A stretch of DNA of 64,000 bases from Gammaproteobacteria bacterium (GCA_002711845.1 PASF01000001.1:594839-658838), one strand, 5' to 3'. Positions 1-9,224 are shown, counted from the stretch's first letter. Program-made: numbers and translations. The notes: a model not told the origin generated them from the letters alone.

Positions 1-380
1 ATCCAGCGGGAAATGAATGAATCTTTCGCCATCTTGTCCTGATCCATCACCAGCGAACGGATGCCGCCGCAGCGGGAGTGGCCCAGAACAATAATCTCGG
101 GCACCTCCAGCACGGTGATGGCGAACTGCAATGCCGCACTGGTGCCGTGATACGAGCCTTCGACTTCGTACGGCGGCACCAGGTTGGCAACATTGCGAAT
201 AACAAACAGATCGCCCGGCTCGGTGTCAAAAATCAACGACGGTTCGAGTCGGGCGTCGCAACAGGTAATCAGCACGTAGGATGGTCGCTGGTCCTGCGCC
301 AGCTCCCGTATTTTTTCCTTGTTCCGCGCGTAATACCCGTCTTTGAAGCGCTTGTAACCTTCCAGTAGCTTGTCACTCAT
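1..380 (-). CDS. beta-carbonic anhydrase (3' end outside window)
   Basis: Reversible hydration of CO2 to bicarbonate by a zinc enzyme of the beta class, normally cytoplasmic. Only the first 126 codons are inside the window. Reading from the ATG at 380, the zinc-ligand and catalytic motif C-x-D-x-R is seen at residues 41-45 (CDAR), and the second ligand pair H-x-x-C at residues 101-104 (HSRCGG). Both are in the normal order and spacing for the family. The start is preceded by AGGAAG. The call is secure; the subgroup and the C-terminal part cannot be judged. Confidence 0.95.
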   Translation of the reverse strand, partial: MSDKLLEGYKRFKDGYYARNKEKIRELAQDQRPSYVLITCCDARLEPSLIFDTEPGDLFVIRNVANLVPPYEVEGSYHGTSAALQFAITVLEVPEIIVLGHSRCGGIRSLVMDQDKMAKDSFISRW

Positions 381-407
381 CCCTTTTTTTCTTCCTGCTG
401 CTTCTGC

Positions 408-1532
408 TTAGTTGCCGGGCACCAGACGTTTGATGCCTTCGCCTTCAATGCCCAGATACACATAGCCGTCAGGACCCTGGCGCACAGCTCGCACACGTCC
501 GATGTCAGTGAGCAGGTCGGTACGACGCAGCACACGGTCGTCATGGATTTCCAGCAACTCCAGCTTCGTGGCGCGCAGGGCGCCTACCAGCAGGTGGTTT
601 TGCAGTGCCGGATACCGGTCACTGGTGACAAACGCGATGCCCGCCACAGCAATTGAGGGATCCCAGTACCAGATGGGCTGTTCCACGCCTTCGCCCTGGG
701 TGGCTTCGGCCAGCGGTTCACCGTTGTAGTTGATGCCGTAACCGACGTAGGGCCAGCCGTAATTGTTGCCAGCTTCGGCGATATTGATCTCATCACCGCC
801 ACGAGGACCATGCTCACTGGCCCACACCTGACCGGTGACCGGGTTGATGTCGATACCCTGCGGGTTACGGTGACCGTATGACCAGATGGCGGCCTTGGCA
901 TTGTCCTGATCAACAAAGGGGTTGTCAGCGGGCACGCTGCCATCGTCATTGAGGCGATAGATCTTGCCGCCATCGCGGCTGAGATCCTGCACATTGGTGA
1001 AGTGATCGCCACGGTCGCCAATGGAGAAGAAAAGGTAACCGTCGTTGTCAAAAATCATGCGGCCGCCATAATGCTGACCGCGCATGGAGTTTTCAGCGCC
1101 CTTGTAGAGGACCTCCTGATCGACCAGACGGTTGCCGTCCAGACGCGCACGCATGATGGCGGTGTTGCTGCCCTCACCGACGCCGTCCTCGCTGGAATAG
1201 CTGATGTAGAGCCAGCCGTTGTCAGCGTAATTCGGGTGCAGCACGATATCCAGCAGGCCACCCTGGCCGTTGGTATGCACCTCCGGTACGCCGCCCAGCG
1301 GATCGCCGACCTGGCCATTGCGGACACGGAAAATGTCTCCGTTGCGGTCAGTCACCAGCATGTCACCCTCAGGCAACCAGGCCATGCCCCAGGGCATCTG
1401 GATGTCACTGGTGATGGTCTCCAGGTTGAACTCTGGCAGACCTTGCGCATAAGCAGAGTTGACGGCAGAGAAGGACAAAGCGCACGAGCCCAGCGTGACA
1501 GCGACTGCACCTAACCAGCTTTTCTTTTTCAT
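408..1532 (-). CDS. secreted PQQ-dependent sugar dehydrogenase (soluble GDH / Asd-like)
   Basis: A 374-aa six-bladed propeller quinoprotein of the soluble glucose/sorbosone dehydrogenase family, expected to oxidise aldose-type sugars in the periplasm with PQQ as cofactor. Residues 1-29 form a signal peptide (KKK n-region, then a hydrophobic core, cleavage near AYA-QG). Family signature stretches are visible: the QHYGGRM block with His154, the GHRNPQG block at 220-226 (His and Arg contact PQQ in characterised relatives) and the SEHGPRGGDEIN block at 239-250. Length matches the family. It lies 27 bp downstream of the carbonic anhydrase start on the same strand, so the two could share a transcript in the order sugar dehydrogenase then anhydrase. 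The substrate cannot be read from sequence. No pqq synthesis genes are in the window. Confidence 0.9.
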   Translation of the reverse strand: MKKKSWLGAVAVTLGSCALSFSAVNSAYAQGLPEFNLETITSDIQMPWGMAWLPEGDMLVTDRNGDIFRVRNGQVGDPLGGVPEVHTNGQGGLLDIVLHPNYADNGWLYISYSSEDGVGEGSNTAIMRARLDGNRLVDQEVLYKGAENSMRGQHYGGRMIFDNDGYLFFSIGDRGDHFTNVQDLSRDGGKIYRLNDDGSVPADNPFVDQDNAKAAIWSYGHRNPQGIDINPVTGQVWASEHGPRGGDEINIAEAGNNYGWPYVGYGINYNGEPLAEATQGEGVEQPIWYWDPSIAVAGIAFVTSDRYPALQNHLLVGALRATKLELLEIHDDRVLRRTDLLTDIGRVRAVRQGPDGYVYLGIEGEGIKRLVPGN

Positions 1533-1692
1533 GACAATTCCCCGTGTGGATTAACGTTGTTTAGCAACCGGACTTTATTGTAGCGGAGTACGGTCACCGT
1601 TTCAGCATGGATTGCTTGCATGACCATACGAATACCGGTGTGCATGCGACGAATTGTCACAGGCGATGTTCAGCGAGTATTCAGCACATCGG

Positions 1693-1713
1693 TGTACAAT
1701 ACGGTATTATACA
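1693..1713. promoter_or_regulatory. inverted repeat upstream of copC (candidate operator)
   Basis: Arms TGTACAATAC and GTATTATACA around one central base form a 21-bp dyad with a single mismatch, ending 43 bp before the copC start codon. Its size and promoter-proximal position fit a dimeric repressor or activator site. Its AT-rich right half may overlap the promoter. The regulator is unknown. Confidence 0.5.
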
Positions 1714-1756
1714 ACGGTTTAACCGAACACTTGACGACTGGTCTGAAGGAGCTGAT

Positions 1757-2170
1757 ATGAAATTACTGTCCGTGTTGAAAGCATTGCTGTTGGCCGCTGT
1801 AGTCATGGTGCCCGCAGGCACGGCGCTGGCCCATAATCAGCTGACCTCGTCGGCACCCGGCCATGAGGCGGTGGTGACATCGCCGAATCAACTGGTGTTG
1901 AACTTTAACGGCGATGTGCGGTTGCTGCGTCTCGCGCTGGTGCACGGAACCAGCCACAATATCGATTTTGGGTTCAGTCCCTCGACCGCGGCGCAAAGCA
2001 CGTTCAGTTACGAGCTGCCCGCGCTGATGACCGGTACTCATACGGTGGACTGGACCATTATTGGCACTGACGGACATACAATCAGCGGCTCTTTCAATTT
2101 TGTCGTCAGCGAAGGCGGGGAACAGGCTGAGGTGCAAACGCACACTCAAGACGAACACCATCACCATTGA
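1757..2170 (+). CDS. copC: CopC-family periplasmic copper-binding protein
   Basis: A 137-aa exported protein that binds copper in the periplasm and usually works with the CopD membrane protein encoded next to it. The ATG at 1757 was chosen because GAAGGA lies just upstream (1745-1750) and a normal signal peptide begins there. An upstream in-frame start at 1607 would add 50 residues without signal-peptide character. Cleavage after Ala25 would expose His26 as the mature N-terminus, the conserved copper ligand in CopC. The C-terminal Asp105-Gly-His107 motif supplies the other classical ligands. A terminal HHHH tail follows and may bind extra metal. copD begins 18 bp after the stop, so the pair is an operon. 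Confidence 0.92.
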   Translation: MKLLSVLKALLLAAVVMVPAGTALAHNQLTSSAPGHEAVVTSPNQLVLNFNGDVRLLRLALVHGTSHNIDFGFSPSTAAQSTFSYELPALMTGTHTVDWTIIGTDGHTISGSFNFVVSEGGEQAEVQTHTQDEHHHH

Positions 2171-2188
2171 TCCGGCGCGGTTGACACC

Positions 2189-3112
2189 ATGATCTGGGAC
2201 AGCGCCCTGCTGCTGACTAAATGGCTGTCCTATGTGGCCATGATTGCCACACCGGGTGCCTTGCTGGTGTCGTGGTTGTGTGCCCGTGTGTCGACAGGCA
2301 GTCTGCAGCTGGAAAGACGCCTGCTCTCCCACTATGTGCTGCCGGTGACGGTGATGGGCATCGTCGCCAGCAGCCTGTTTTTCCTGCTACAGGTCGGTGT
2401 CATCAACCAGCGTGGCCCTGCGGGAATGTTCGATCCGGTAATGGCGGGCATACTGGCCGATACCACCGTAGGTGACGGTTTGCGCTGGCGCCTGTCTGGT
2501 TTTTTTGTCGCGCTGATCAGTGCGGCTCTACTGTATCTGTCGCATGTATGGCCAATGACCCGGTCACGTCCCGCGATACTGTCCCCAATGCCAGCGATGC
2601 TGCTGGGCACTGCTGCCATTCTGGCGCTGTCAATATCTTTCACTGTCCTGGGACACAGCAACCAGCTGGGTCTGTTCAGCCGCCTGATGGTGGTCATGCA
2701 TGTGGCCTCTGTGTGCGTGTGGATTGGTGCCCTGGTACCTTTATACACTCTCTGCCGGGAACGGCATGCTGATGAGATCGGGGCCGTGGCGATGGTCATG
2801 ACGCTGTTTGGGCAGGCCGCGTGGATCGTCCTGGTCGCTATCGTGTTCAGTGGTGTGTGGATGTTGTGGCAACTCAGCGATGGCTTTAGCCAACTGCTGT
2901 CCAGTGCCCATGGCCGTCTGTTGCTGGTGAAGCTGTTGCTGGTGGCCGGTCTGCTGGCTCTGGGGGCTTGGCACAAGTATCGTCTGGTCCCCAGCCTGAC
3001 AGCTCTCACCTTGCCACGGTTACGCCGTTCGATTGCTGTGGAAACCATTTTGGCAGCGCTGGTCCTGGCGCTGACGGCCATGCTGACCACCGTTGTTGGT
3101 CCTGCGACCTGA
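2189..3112 (+). CDS. copD: CopD-family copper resistance membrane protein
   Basis: A 307-aa integral inner-membrane protein with about eight hydrophobic segments, matching CopD/PcoD, which is thought to move copper across the inner membrane in partnership with CopC. The family-typical stretch with a membrane His, MHVASVCVWIGALVPL, is present in the middle of the protein. The final third is a CopD-type domain with alternating transmembrane helices. It is translated 18 bp after copC. CopD and YebZ proteins are similar, and the actual direction of copper movement is not something the sequence shows. Confidence 0.9.
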   Translation: MIWDSALLLTKWLSYVAMIATPGALLVSWLCARVSTGSLQLERRLLSHYVLPVTVMGIVASSLFFLLQVGVINQRGPAGMFDPVMAGILADTTVGDGLRWRLSGFFVALISAALLYLSHVWPMTRSRPAILSPMPAMLLGTAAILALSISFTVLGHSNQLGLFSRLMVVMHVASVCVWIGALVPLYTLCRERHADEIGAVAMVMTLFGQAAWIVLVAIVFSGVWMLWQLSDGFSQLLSSAHGRLLLVKLLLVAGLLALGAWHKYRLVPSLTALTLPRLRRSIAVETILAALVLALTAMLTTVVGPAT

Positions 3113-3128
3113 TCTGTCACAACTATTT

Positions 3129-3157
3129 TTGTCATCAAACTGTAAACAAATTGTAAT
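3129..3157 (+). promoter_or_regulatory. Pho box (three tandem PhoB half-sites)
   Basis: Three 7-bp units, TTGTCAT, CTGTAAA and TTGTAAT, repeat at exact 11-bp intervals with AT-rich 4-bp spacers (CAAA, CAAA). This is the architecture of PhoB binding sites. It sits 30 bp before the Na/phosphate cotransporter ATG. Candidate -10 sequences are TAATAT (3154-3159) and TATAGA (3172-3177). With the latter the mRNA would have almost no leader, and indeed no clear Shine-Dalgarno precedes the ATG. Confidence 0.75.
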
Positions 3158-3187
3158 ATTGCGGCGGGTTTTATAGACTTCGCGCCC

Positions 3188-4852
3188 ATGGACTATTTTG
3201 AAATTTCGTATACCGCCATCGGTGGTCTGGGCATCTTTTTTCTGGGGCTCAAATACCTGTCGGAGTCGCTGCAGTCCAGCGGCAAAGAGGCTATTCGCGG
3301 TATTCTGGCATCGTTGACCCGCAACCGGGTGCTGGCGGTGCTGGCCGGTATCGGCATCACGGTATTTGTACAGTCCAGCAGTATTTCCACTGTGATGACC
3401 GTCAGCCTGGTCAACGCGGGACTGATGGAACTCAAACAGGCCATTGGTGTGATTTTGGGTGCCAATATCGGCACCACAGTGACCGGCTGGATCATTTCTT
3501 TCAAAGTGGGTAAATACGGGCTGCTGTTCATCGGCCTGGGCATCTACCCGATGGTGGCGGCGCAACGCACCTGGCTGAGCACGCTGGGCAAGGCGTCCGT
3601 CGCGCTGGGCCTGATCTTCACCGGCCTGGAGTTCATGAGTGGCGCCTTTGTGCCGCTGCGCACCGACGAAAACTTCATTTCCTACCTCTACCTGTTTGAC
3701 GCTCAATCGCTGGGCAGTCTGCTGGCCTGTATCGCACTGGCCTGCCTGCTGACCGTCATTGTGCAGAGCAGTTCGGCCATGCTCGGTATCACCATTACCC
3801 TGGCCGCCACCGGTGTGATCAACTTCGACACGGCTGTCGCCCTGATCATTGGGGAAAACATCGGTACCACGATCACCGCACAACTGGCTGCCATCGGCGC
3901 CAACACATCAGCGGTCCGTGCCGCGCGCGCACATGCCATTTTCAACATTCTGGGCGCGGCCCTGTTTGTTGCCATTTTCCCCTGGTATGTTGAGTTCATT
4001 GATTTCCTCGTGGCCGGCGATGCCAATCTGCAGGATGCTGATGGCTCGCGGCCCAACATTGGCTGGCATATCGCGGTCGCGCACACCATGTTCAATGTGC
4101 TTAACGTACTGTTCTGGATTCCGCTGATCGGCTTCCTGACCAGGACCGTGGTCTGGCTGGTGCCGCAAAAGGAAGAAAAGGAGATTCACAAGCTCAAGTA
4201 CCTGGGTAACCGGACCACCATGGCGCCGGAAGTTGCCTTGCAGCAGGCCGGGCTGGAGATGGACAACATGGTGGACATTACCCGGGAGATGTTTACGGTC
4301 ACCCGGGAGTACGTCACCGCGCCCAAGCACAAAAAGAAGTTGTTTGACCGCATCAATCATCTCGAAGATATCACTGACAATATCGAAGAGGAAATGATCA
4401 ATTTCATCACCATCGTGCTCACCGGCTCCGTCTCGCGCGGGCAGTCCGCGCGGTCCTATGGTCTGATGCGCATGGCCGATGAAATTGAAAGCATCGCCGA
4501 TGCGCTGCAGTCATTCAGTATTTATCGCAGCCGGTTGTTCAAGCGCAACGAAGACATCAGCCCCGAGGCCTGGGCTGACATGCTGAGCTTCTTTGACGAT
4601 GTCGCGATCTATTTCGACCGCCTGACCAAAGCACGGGAGCGCGACGCTGACACTGACGAGTACAAGGCCCTGATTGCTGACTCGAAACAACTCAGAAAAA
4701 TGGGCAAGGACATGCGCGAACGCCATCTGGACCGCCTGCGGGCGGGTGAGTGTCAGGCGGTGACGGCGCAGACCTACAGCGACATGTTCATGTCACTGCA
4801 GCATATCAAGAATCACACCGTCAACTATGTGGAAGCCCACGCCGGGCTTTGA
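3188..4852 (+). CDS. Na/Pi cotransporter family protein with PhoU-like C-terminal domain
   Basis: A 554-aa sodium-coupled phosphate carrier of the NptA/YjbB (PF02690) type in the inner membrane. The two inverted repeats typical of the family are clear: a QSSS motif at residues 62-65 followed by GANIGTT at 91-97, and a second QSSS near residue 192 followed by GENIGTT near 222. Residues from about 340 to the end are soluble and helical, resembling PhoU, as in other members. The Pho box immediately upstream says that it is induced by phosphate starvation. YjbB-like proteins can also export phosphate, so direction is not certain. No pst or pho genes are adjacent. Confidence 0.93.
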   Translation: MDYFEISYTAIGGLGIFFLGLKYLSESLQSSGKEAIRGILASLTRNRVLAVLAGIGITVFVQSSSISTVMTVSLVNAGLMELKQAIGVILGANIGTTVTGWIISFKVGKYGLLFIGLGIYPMVAAQRTWLSTLGKASVALGLIFTGLEFMSGAFVPLRTDENFISYLYLFDAQSLGSLLACIALACLLTVIVQSSSAMLGITITLAATGVINFDTAVALIIGENIGTTITAQLAAIGANTSAVRAARAHAIFNILGAALFVAIFPWYVEFIDFLVAGDANLQDADGSRPNIGWHIAVAHTMFNVLNVLFWIPLIGFLTRTVVWLVPQKEEKEIHKLKYLGNRTTMAPEVALQQAGLEMDNMVDITREMFTVTREYVTAPKHKKKLFDRINHLEDITDNIEEEMINFITIVLTGSVSRGQSARSYGLMRMADEIESIADALQSFSIYRSRLFKRNEDISPEAWADMLSFFDDVAIYFDRLTKARERDADTDEYKALIADSKQLRKMGKDMRERHLDRLRAGECQAVTAQTYSDMFMSLQHIKNHTVNYVEAHAGL

Positions 4853-4892
4853 TTGTGAGAGGGCTACCTGAGAGGACTACCTGGGAGCGTTG

Positions 4893-4915
4893 CCCGGGTC
4901 AGCTCTGTACCCGGG
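4893..4915. repeat. inverted repeat at the convergent gene ends
   Basis: Arms CCCGGGT (4893-4899) and ACCCGGG (4909-4915) flank a 9-base loop. The repeat overlaps the last codons of the minus-strand MFS gene and lies just beyond the Na/Pi cotransporter stop. It could form a terminator stem, but neither strand shows a T-run after it. Confidence 0.35.
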
Positions 4916-6080
4916 TAAAGCTCCACAGCGAAATCAGCGCTGCCGTCAGCATTAGCAGCAGCATTGGGTAAACCGTGCCATTGAAAATCAGCGCGACCAG
5001 CTGTGCTGCAATCGCTGACAGCCCCATCTGCAGAAAGCCAGTGAGGCCTGAAGCACTGCCAGCCATGGCCGGGAATTCGTTGATCGCGCCAGCCTGGGCA
5101 TTGGGCAGGGAAATGCCATTGCCAAAAATGCTCAAAGCGATCGGTGTGAACAGGGCTATCGGATGGTGCAATCCGCCCAGCTGCAATGCGATGGCAATAC
5201 CGATGCCGACGATGCTGAGCCGGGACCCCAAACGAATCATTCGGTGAATGCCCCATTTCTTTGACAGACCACGCGCCAGGTAGTTGCCGACCATGAAGGC
5301 CAGCGGAATCATGATGAAATAATACCCGTATTCATTGGGCGGACGATTAAACACCGAGACCATGATTTCCGGGGCAGCGGAAATGAAGCTGAAAAACACC
5401 ACGGAAACAAAGGCTACGTTGAAGGCATAGGCTGAAAAGTTTCGTGATCCGAGCAGTATGGCAAAGCCTTTCAGCATGCTGCCAACGCCGGTGAAGTTGA
5501 CCTTCTGGTGCAGGGTCTCCGGCAGGTACCGGAACATGGCAATCAGCATTATCAGGCTGATGACGGCGACCAGGTAGAAGATCGAATGCCAGTCAAAGCG
5601 CACCAGCATTTCACCACCCACCATGGGTGACAGCATGGGCATGACCACCATGACCATGACCAGGGTGGCGATGATCCCGGCCGCTTCATCCGCCTGGTAG
5701 ACATCGCGTACGATGGCACGTGCCAGTACCAGGCCCACAGCGCCGCCTGCAGCCTGCACAATTCGGCCCAGAATCAACCATTCAATACTGCCGGCAAGCA
5801 TGCACAGCAAAGAGCCGAATACGGTAATACAGATACCGATGAGCATAACCGGCCGCCGCCCGAAGCGATCCGACAGGGGGCCATAGATGAGCGTGGCAAT
5901 GGCAATGGATAACATCGACAGGCTGAGCGTGAGCTGAGCAGTCCCGGTGCTGACCATGAAGCGTTCGCGAACGATCGGAATGGCCGGTAACATGATCTGC
6001 ATGGCTACCGGGCCCAGGGCTGAGGCGGCGGCAAGCAACAGGATCAGGCCACGAGACAGGGATCTCGGGATGTCGTGCAT
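4899..6080 (-). CDS. Bcr/CflA-type multidrug MFS transporter
   Basis: A 393-aa, twelve-helix major facilitator with the DHA1 drug:proton antiporter pattern. Motif A is seen between helices 2 and 3 at about residues 67-78 (GPLSDRFGRRPV). Helix 4 carries the R-x-x-Q-x-x-G-G motif (GRIVQAAGGAVG). The length and the N-terminal pattern (LPAIPIVRERF after helix 1) are typical of Bcr/CflA proteins, which expel drugs, and in some cases sulfonamides or peptides, from the cytoplasm. It converges on the Na/Pi cotransporter gene and is separated by 20 bp from the TPR gene upstream on the same strand. The substrate is unknown. Confidence 0.88.
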   Translation of the reverse strand: MHDIPRSLSRGLILLLAAASALGPVAMQIMLPAIPIVRERFMVSTGTAQLTLSLSMLSIAIATLIYGPLSDRFGRRPVMLIGICITVFGSLLCMLAGSIEWLILGRIVQAAGGAVGLVLARAIVRDVYQADEAAGIIATLVMVMVVMPMLSPMVGGEMLVRFDWHSIFYLVAVISLIMLIAMFRYLPETLHQKVNFTGVGSMLKGFAILLGSRNFSAYAFNVAFVSVVFFSFISAAPEIMVSVFNRPPNEYGYYFIMIPLAFMVGNYLARGLSKKWGIHRMIRLGSRLSIVGIGIAIALQLGGLHHPIALFTPIALSIFGNGISLPNAQAGAINEFPAMAGSASGLTGFLQMGLSAIAAQLVALIFNGTVYPMLLLMLTAALISLWSFTRVQS

Positions 6081-6100
6081 AAAAAAACCTGATGGTGGTG

Positions 6101-8167
6101 TCAGCGCTGCAACACAGTGTCTTGTCGTTGTTGCTGGCTGGCGTTCTGATTGCTGAAGATAACGCTGTTGCCCAGCAGGGCGACACGCTGGGACCGGGCA
6201 ATAGTATACGCGAGACTGAAGGTGCTGTCGTGGAACTGACGGGCCAGGCGCTGCGCATCGCTGTCGTCGGCCTCGCTGTTACCTTGGGCGGGTTCAACCG
6301 GCGCCTGCAGCTCCACGCAGGACAAGGCATCCCCGGCACTGTCCCGCAAACACAGGCCTGGCGTCTCGGCCGCGAGGATTTCCAGTGGCAAGCCCTGGTC
6401 AACCACTGTAAAACGGGGCGAGCGTCGTAAATAGGACACCAATTCCGCGCCCAGTTCATTGTTGGCGCCACCGGGCGTGATCGGCAGCGGCAGATTCAGG
6501 CGGCGCATCACCGTCGGGTCCTGACGCAAGGCAGCGGCGTAGTGATCCAGTGCTTTTTGCCGCTGACCTTGCCGCCATGCAGCGCTGGCAAGGCGCGCAG
6601 CGACCCGCGCTCGCAACATGGCTTCCTGGGCAGGCAGCTGCGCCAGTGCCAGCTCGGCCATGGCCAGGACGTCCCCATGCTGGCCCTGTTGCGCCGCGAT
6701 TTCAGTCTGATAGGCAAATACGTAGCCCTGGTTAAGGGCAAAGGCACCTTCGCCAGCAGTATCGTTCAACAGTCTCGCCATGACGCCGGGCCCTATCAGG
6801 GCAATCAATTCCGGTTCCAGCCACTCGGGGATATGCACATCCAGGGGCGCATAGGGTCGCAGGCGGTTGGTCAGCGTCTCGGCATCGGCAAACAGGGATG
6901 CGGCGTGACGAGCCGAGCGCCAGGCGCGGAAGCGCGCAGCCAGCGCGTCAATGCGTAAACGCCAGGCACCCAGTCGGGGGCGGGTCGCCAGCTCTTCGCG
7001 GATACGCTCGTAACGCAGGCGATGCGCAACGCTGTTGACCAGTGCCGCATAGGAGTCCTTTTGCGCTTCGTCTGCGGTATAGGAGCCGGTGCGGTCTGGC
7101 TGATTAAGTGCGGTCTGGGTCAGTCGGGCAGCATCATCCGGATAACCGGCCAGCATCAGGAACACCGCGCTGACCATGAAATGATCGGCGCGGTTCATCA
7201 CCCCAACCAGGGGTGACTGGCTGTCGCGCCACACCAGCATATTGTTCAGCGCCTCGCGGGCCGCATCAAACCGGCCCTGGTTCATGTACAGATACAGTTT
7301 ATAGATCCACGGATTGCCGACGCTGTCCGGATCAATCTGGCGGGATGCGCGATCGAGATAATCCTCTGCTTCCTGAAAGCGGAGCAGATTGAGTGATACT
7401 TCCGAGGCATTGAGCAGGTGAACGGTGTCCAGCTCCTCCGCGCGCGAGGCGGCGATGTTCTGATCTTCCGTCATGGCGTTTTCGCAGGCCTGCAGCGACT
7501 CGGCCGGACGCAGGTCGGCGAGTTCAACCGCGCACAGGGTATTCCACGCCCGACTGCGGTCACGGGGGTTATCGCTGGCCGCCAGCACTTTTTCGGCACT
7601 GGCGCGAGCCTCGTCGTAGCGCTTCATCTTGATCAGTGGCCAGCCGCGAAAAGATTCGGTGTCTTGTCCGTAGATGGTGCTGATCTGGTCGAGGTACGCC
7701 AGCGATTTTTCCTGATCGCCTATCAGCTGGTGCGCATAGGACAACTGGCTCAATGTCAGGTAATGCCATTCGAGATTGCCCGAGGCCATGGCGCGGCCCA
7801 TTGAGCTGTAGTTGGTCAGCGATTCGGCAATATTCAAATGAAACAGGGCGCGTGGCAGATTGCCCTCAACCCGGAACAATACTTCGGCCAGAGCGAACTG
7901 GGCGCCGGGCTGGTCGGGCTCATCGGATACCCACTGCTGAGCCAGCTCTCGCGCCCGCACATTCTCTCCCAGTGCCAGTGCGTCGCAAATTGCCAGTGCT
8001 CGCTCCTGGGTGATGCCGCTCATGCCAAAGCACAGGCGCTGCGCATTGAACTGAATGGCGTCAAAGCCGTCTTCAGTGTCCTGCGCCCACAGTGCCATTG
8101 GTGGCAACAGCATCACTGCCAGAAGCAGAGCCGGAAAAATTATTGTTGGTGACCACCTGGAAGACAT
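6101..8167 (-). CDS. secreted tetratricopeptide-repeat protein of the MoxR/DUF58 operon
   Basis: A 688-aa protein with a signal peptide (MSSRWSPTIIFPALLLAVMLLPPMALWAQ) followed by helical repeats of TPR type, with A-x-x-x-L and N-x-L spacing through residues about 60-550. The ATG at 8167 was chosen because the signal peptide starts there. A longer frame reaching 8278 would overlap the upstream MoxR gene. It begins 10 bp after the moxR stop and is the last gene of the five-gene operon. TPR partners are common in MoxR/DUF58 loci and are thought to act as periplasmic assembly factors. No enzyme motif is visible, and its exact role is unknown. Confidence 0.7.
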   Translation of the reverse strand: MSSRWSPTIIFPALLLAVMLLPPMALWAQDTEDGFDAIQFNAQRLCFGMSGITQERALAICDALALGENVRARELAQQWVSDEPDQPGAQFALAEVLFRVEGNLPRALFHLNIAESLTNYSSMGRAMASGNLEWHYLTLSQLSYAHQLIGDQEKSLAYLDQISTIYGQDTESFRGWPLIKMKRYDEARASAEKVLAASDNPRDRSRAWNTLCAVELADLRPAESLQACENAMTEDQNIAASRAEELDTVHLLNASEVSLNLLRFQEAEDYLDRASRQIDPDSVGNPWIYKLYLYMNQGRFDAAREALNNMLVWRDSQSPLVGVMNRADHFMVSAVFLMLAGYPDDAARLTQTALNQPDRTGSYTADEAQKDSYAALVNSVAHRLRYERIREELATRPRLGAWRLRIDALAARFRAWRSARHAASLFADAETLTNRLRPYAPLDVHIPEWLEPELIALIGPGVMARLLNDTAGEGAFALNQGYVFAYQTEIAAQQGQHGDVLAMAELALAQLPAQEAMLRARVAARLASAAWRQGQRQKALDHYAAALRQDPTVMRRLNLPLPITPGGANNELGAELVSYLRRSPRFTVVDQGLPLEILAAETPGLCLRDSAGDALSCVELQAPVEPAQGNSEADDSDAQRLARQFHDSTFSLAYTIARSQRVALLGNSVIFSNQNASQQQRQDTVLQR

Positions 8168-8177
8168 AAGTACCGGG

Positions 8178-9224
8178 TTAACTATCGGATGGGTGATTTG
8201 CTTTGAGAGTGCCGCGCGCCAGTTGCTCAAGGGGCTCGCGCATACAGTCACGCAGAACCCTGGAGAAATCCGCGACACCTGGCGCTAATTCGACACGATG
8301 GGCCAGCACATGGGGCAGCAGCATGTCCAGGTCATCGGCGTTGACATAATTGCGCCCGCGCAAGGCGGCCAGCACCTGCAGCGCCGGCAGAATCAGTACC
8401 AGGCTGCGCGTCGAGTTGCCCTGCAAGACGCGTTCGTCTGCACGCAGTGCACGCGAGATGTCGACCAGTGTGGCTTTGATGGCGTCGGCGATATAGACAT
8501 GCTGGTCAATACTGCGGCGGGCCTGAATGATTTCATTGCGGCCCACGCGAGTCCGTTCGGCCCCCGGGTTACGCCGCTGTTGCCAGGTATTCAGTACTGC
8601 CAGCTCGGCATCACGGTCAATGTGGGACATGGTGATCTTGAACAGGAAACGGTCGAGCTGTGGTGTTGGCAGTGGATAAGTGCCGACCAGGTCCAGCGGG
8701 TTCTGGGTGGCGATGACAAAAAACAGCGGGTCCAGCGCATAGGTGATGTTATCTACGGTAACCTGCTTCTCGCCCATGGCCTCCAGCATCGCGGACTGCA
8801 CCTTGGGCGATGTGCGGTTAATTTCGTCAGCCAGTACGACATGGGCAAATATCGGGCCGTGACGGAAATGAAAGTTGTTGCTGTTAGTGTCAAATACCGG
8901 GCTGCCGGTCACATCCGACGGCAGCAGGTCTGGCGTAAACTGTATGCGTCGAAACGCGGCAATGGGCACAGCATGATCCGACGCAGTTTGCGACTGATCA
9001 TCAACAATGGCTTCCCCCAGGGCCTTGGCCAGGGTGGTTTTTCCCGAGCCCGGAAAATCCTCCAGCAGGACGTGACCATCCGCCATCAGCGCGATAACGG
9101 TCAGGTCAATGACATCATCGCGGCCGATGACCTGGGCTTTCACGGCGCCGGCCAGGCGGTGCAGAACGTTGCTGGCTTCAGTCAGTGCCGGGGTTGTTGT
9201 GGCTTCCGCTTCCATCACATGCAT
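8178..9224 (-). CDS. MoxR-family AAA+ ATPase
   Basis: A 348-aa AAA+ ATPase with chaperone-like roles in maturing enzymes or envelope complexes, cytoplasmic. Walker A is at residues 56-63 (DFPGSGKT) and Walker B ends in Asp133-Glu134 (VVLADEINR), followed by the MoxR sequence SPKVQSAMLEAM. The start at 9224 (MHVMEAE) has AGGAG six bases upstream. The alternative start at 9242 would be a TTG without a site. Its neighbours are the usual MoxR partners: a transglutaminase-domain membrane protein and a DUF58 protein upstream, and a TPR protein downstream. The substrate complex is unknown. Confidence 0.93.
   Translation of the reverse strand: MHVMEAEATTTPALTEASNVLHRLAGAVKAQVIGRDDVIDLTVIALMADGHVLLEDFPGSGKTTLAKALGEAIVDDQSQTASDHAVPIAAFRRIQFTPDLLPSDVTGSPVFDTNSNNFHFRHGPIFAHVVLADEINRTSPKVQSAMLEAMGEKQVTVDNITYALDPLFFVIATQNPLDLVGTYPLPTPQLDRFLFKITMSHIDRDAELAVLNTWQQRRNPGAERTRVGRNEIIQARRSIDQHVYIADAIKATLVDISRALRADERVLQGNSTRSLVLILPALQVLAALRGRNYVNADDLDMLLPHVLAHRVELAPGVADFSRVLRDCMREPLEQLARGTLKANHPSDS

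Noticed and set aside
3020..3883. A 287-codon minus-strand frame rich in His, Gln and Gly
   Set aside because: Antisense to copD and the Na/Pi cotransporter and without protein-like composition.
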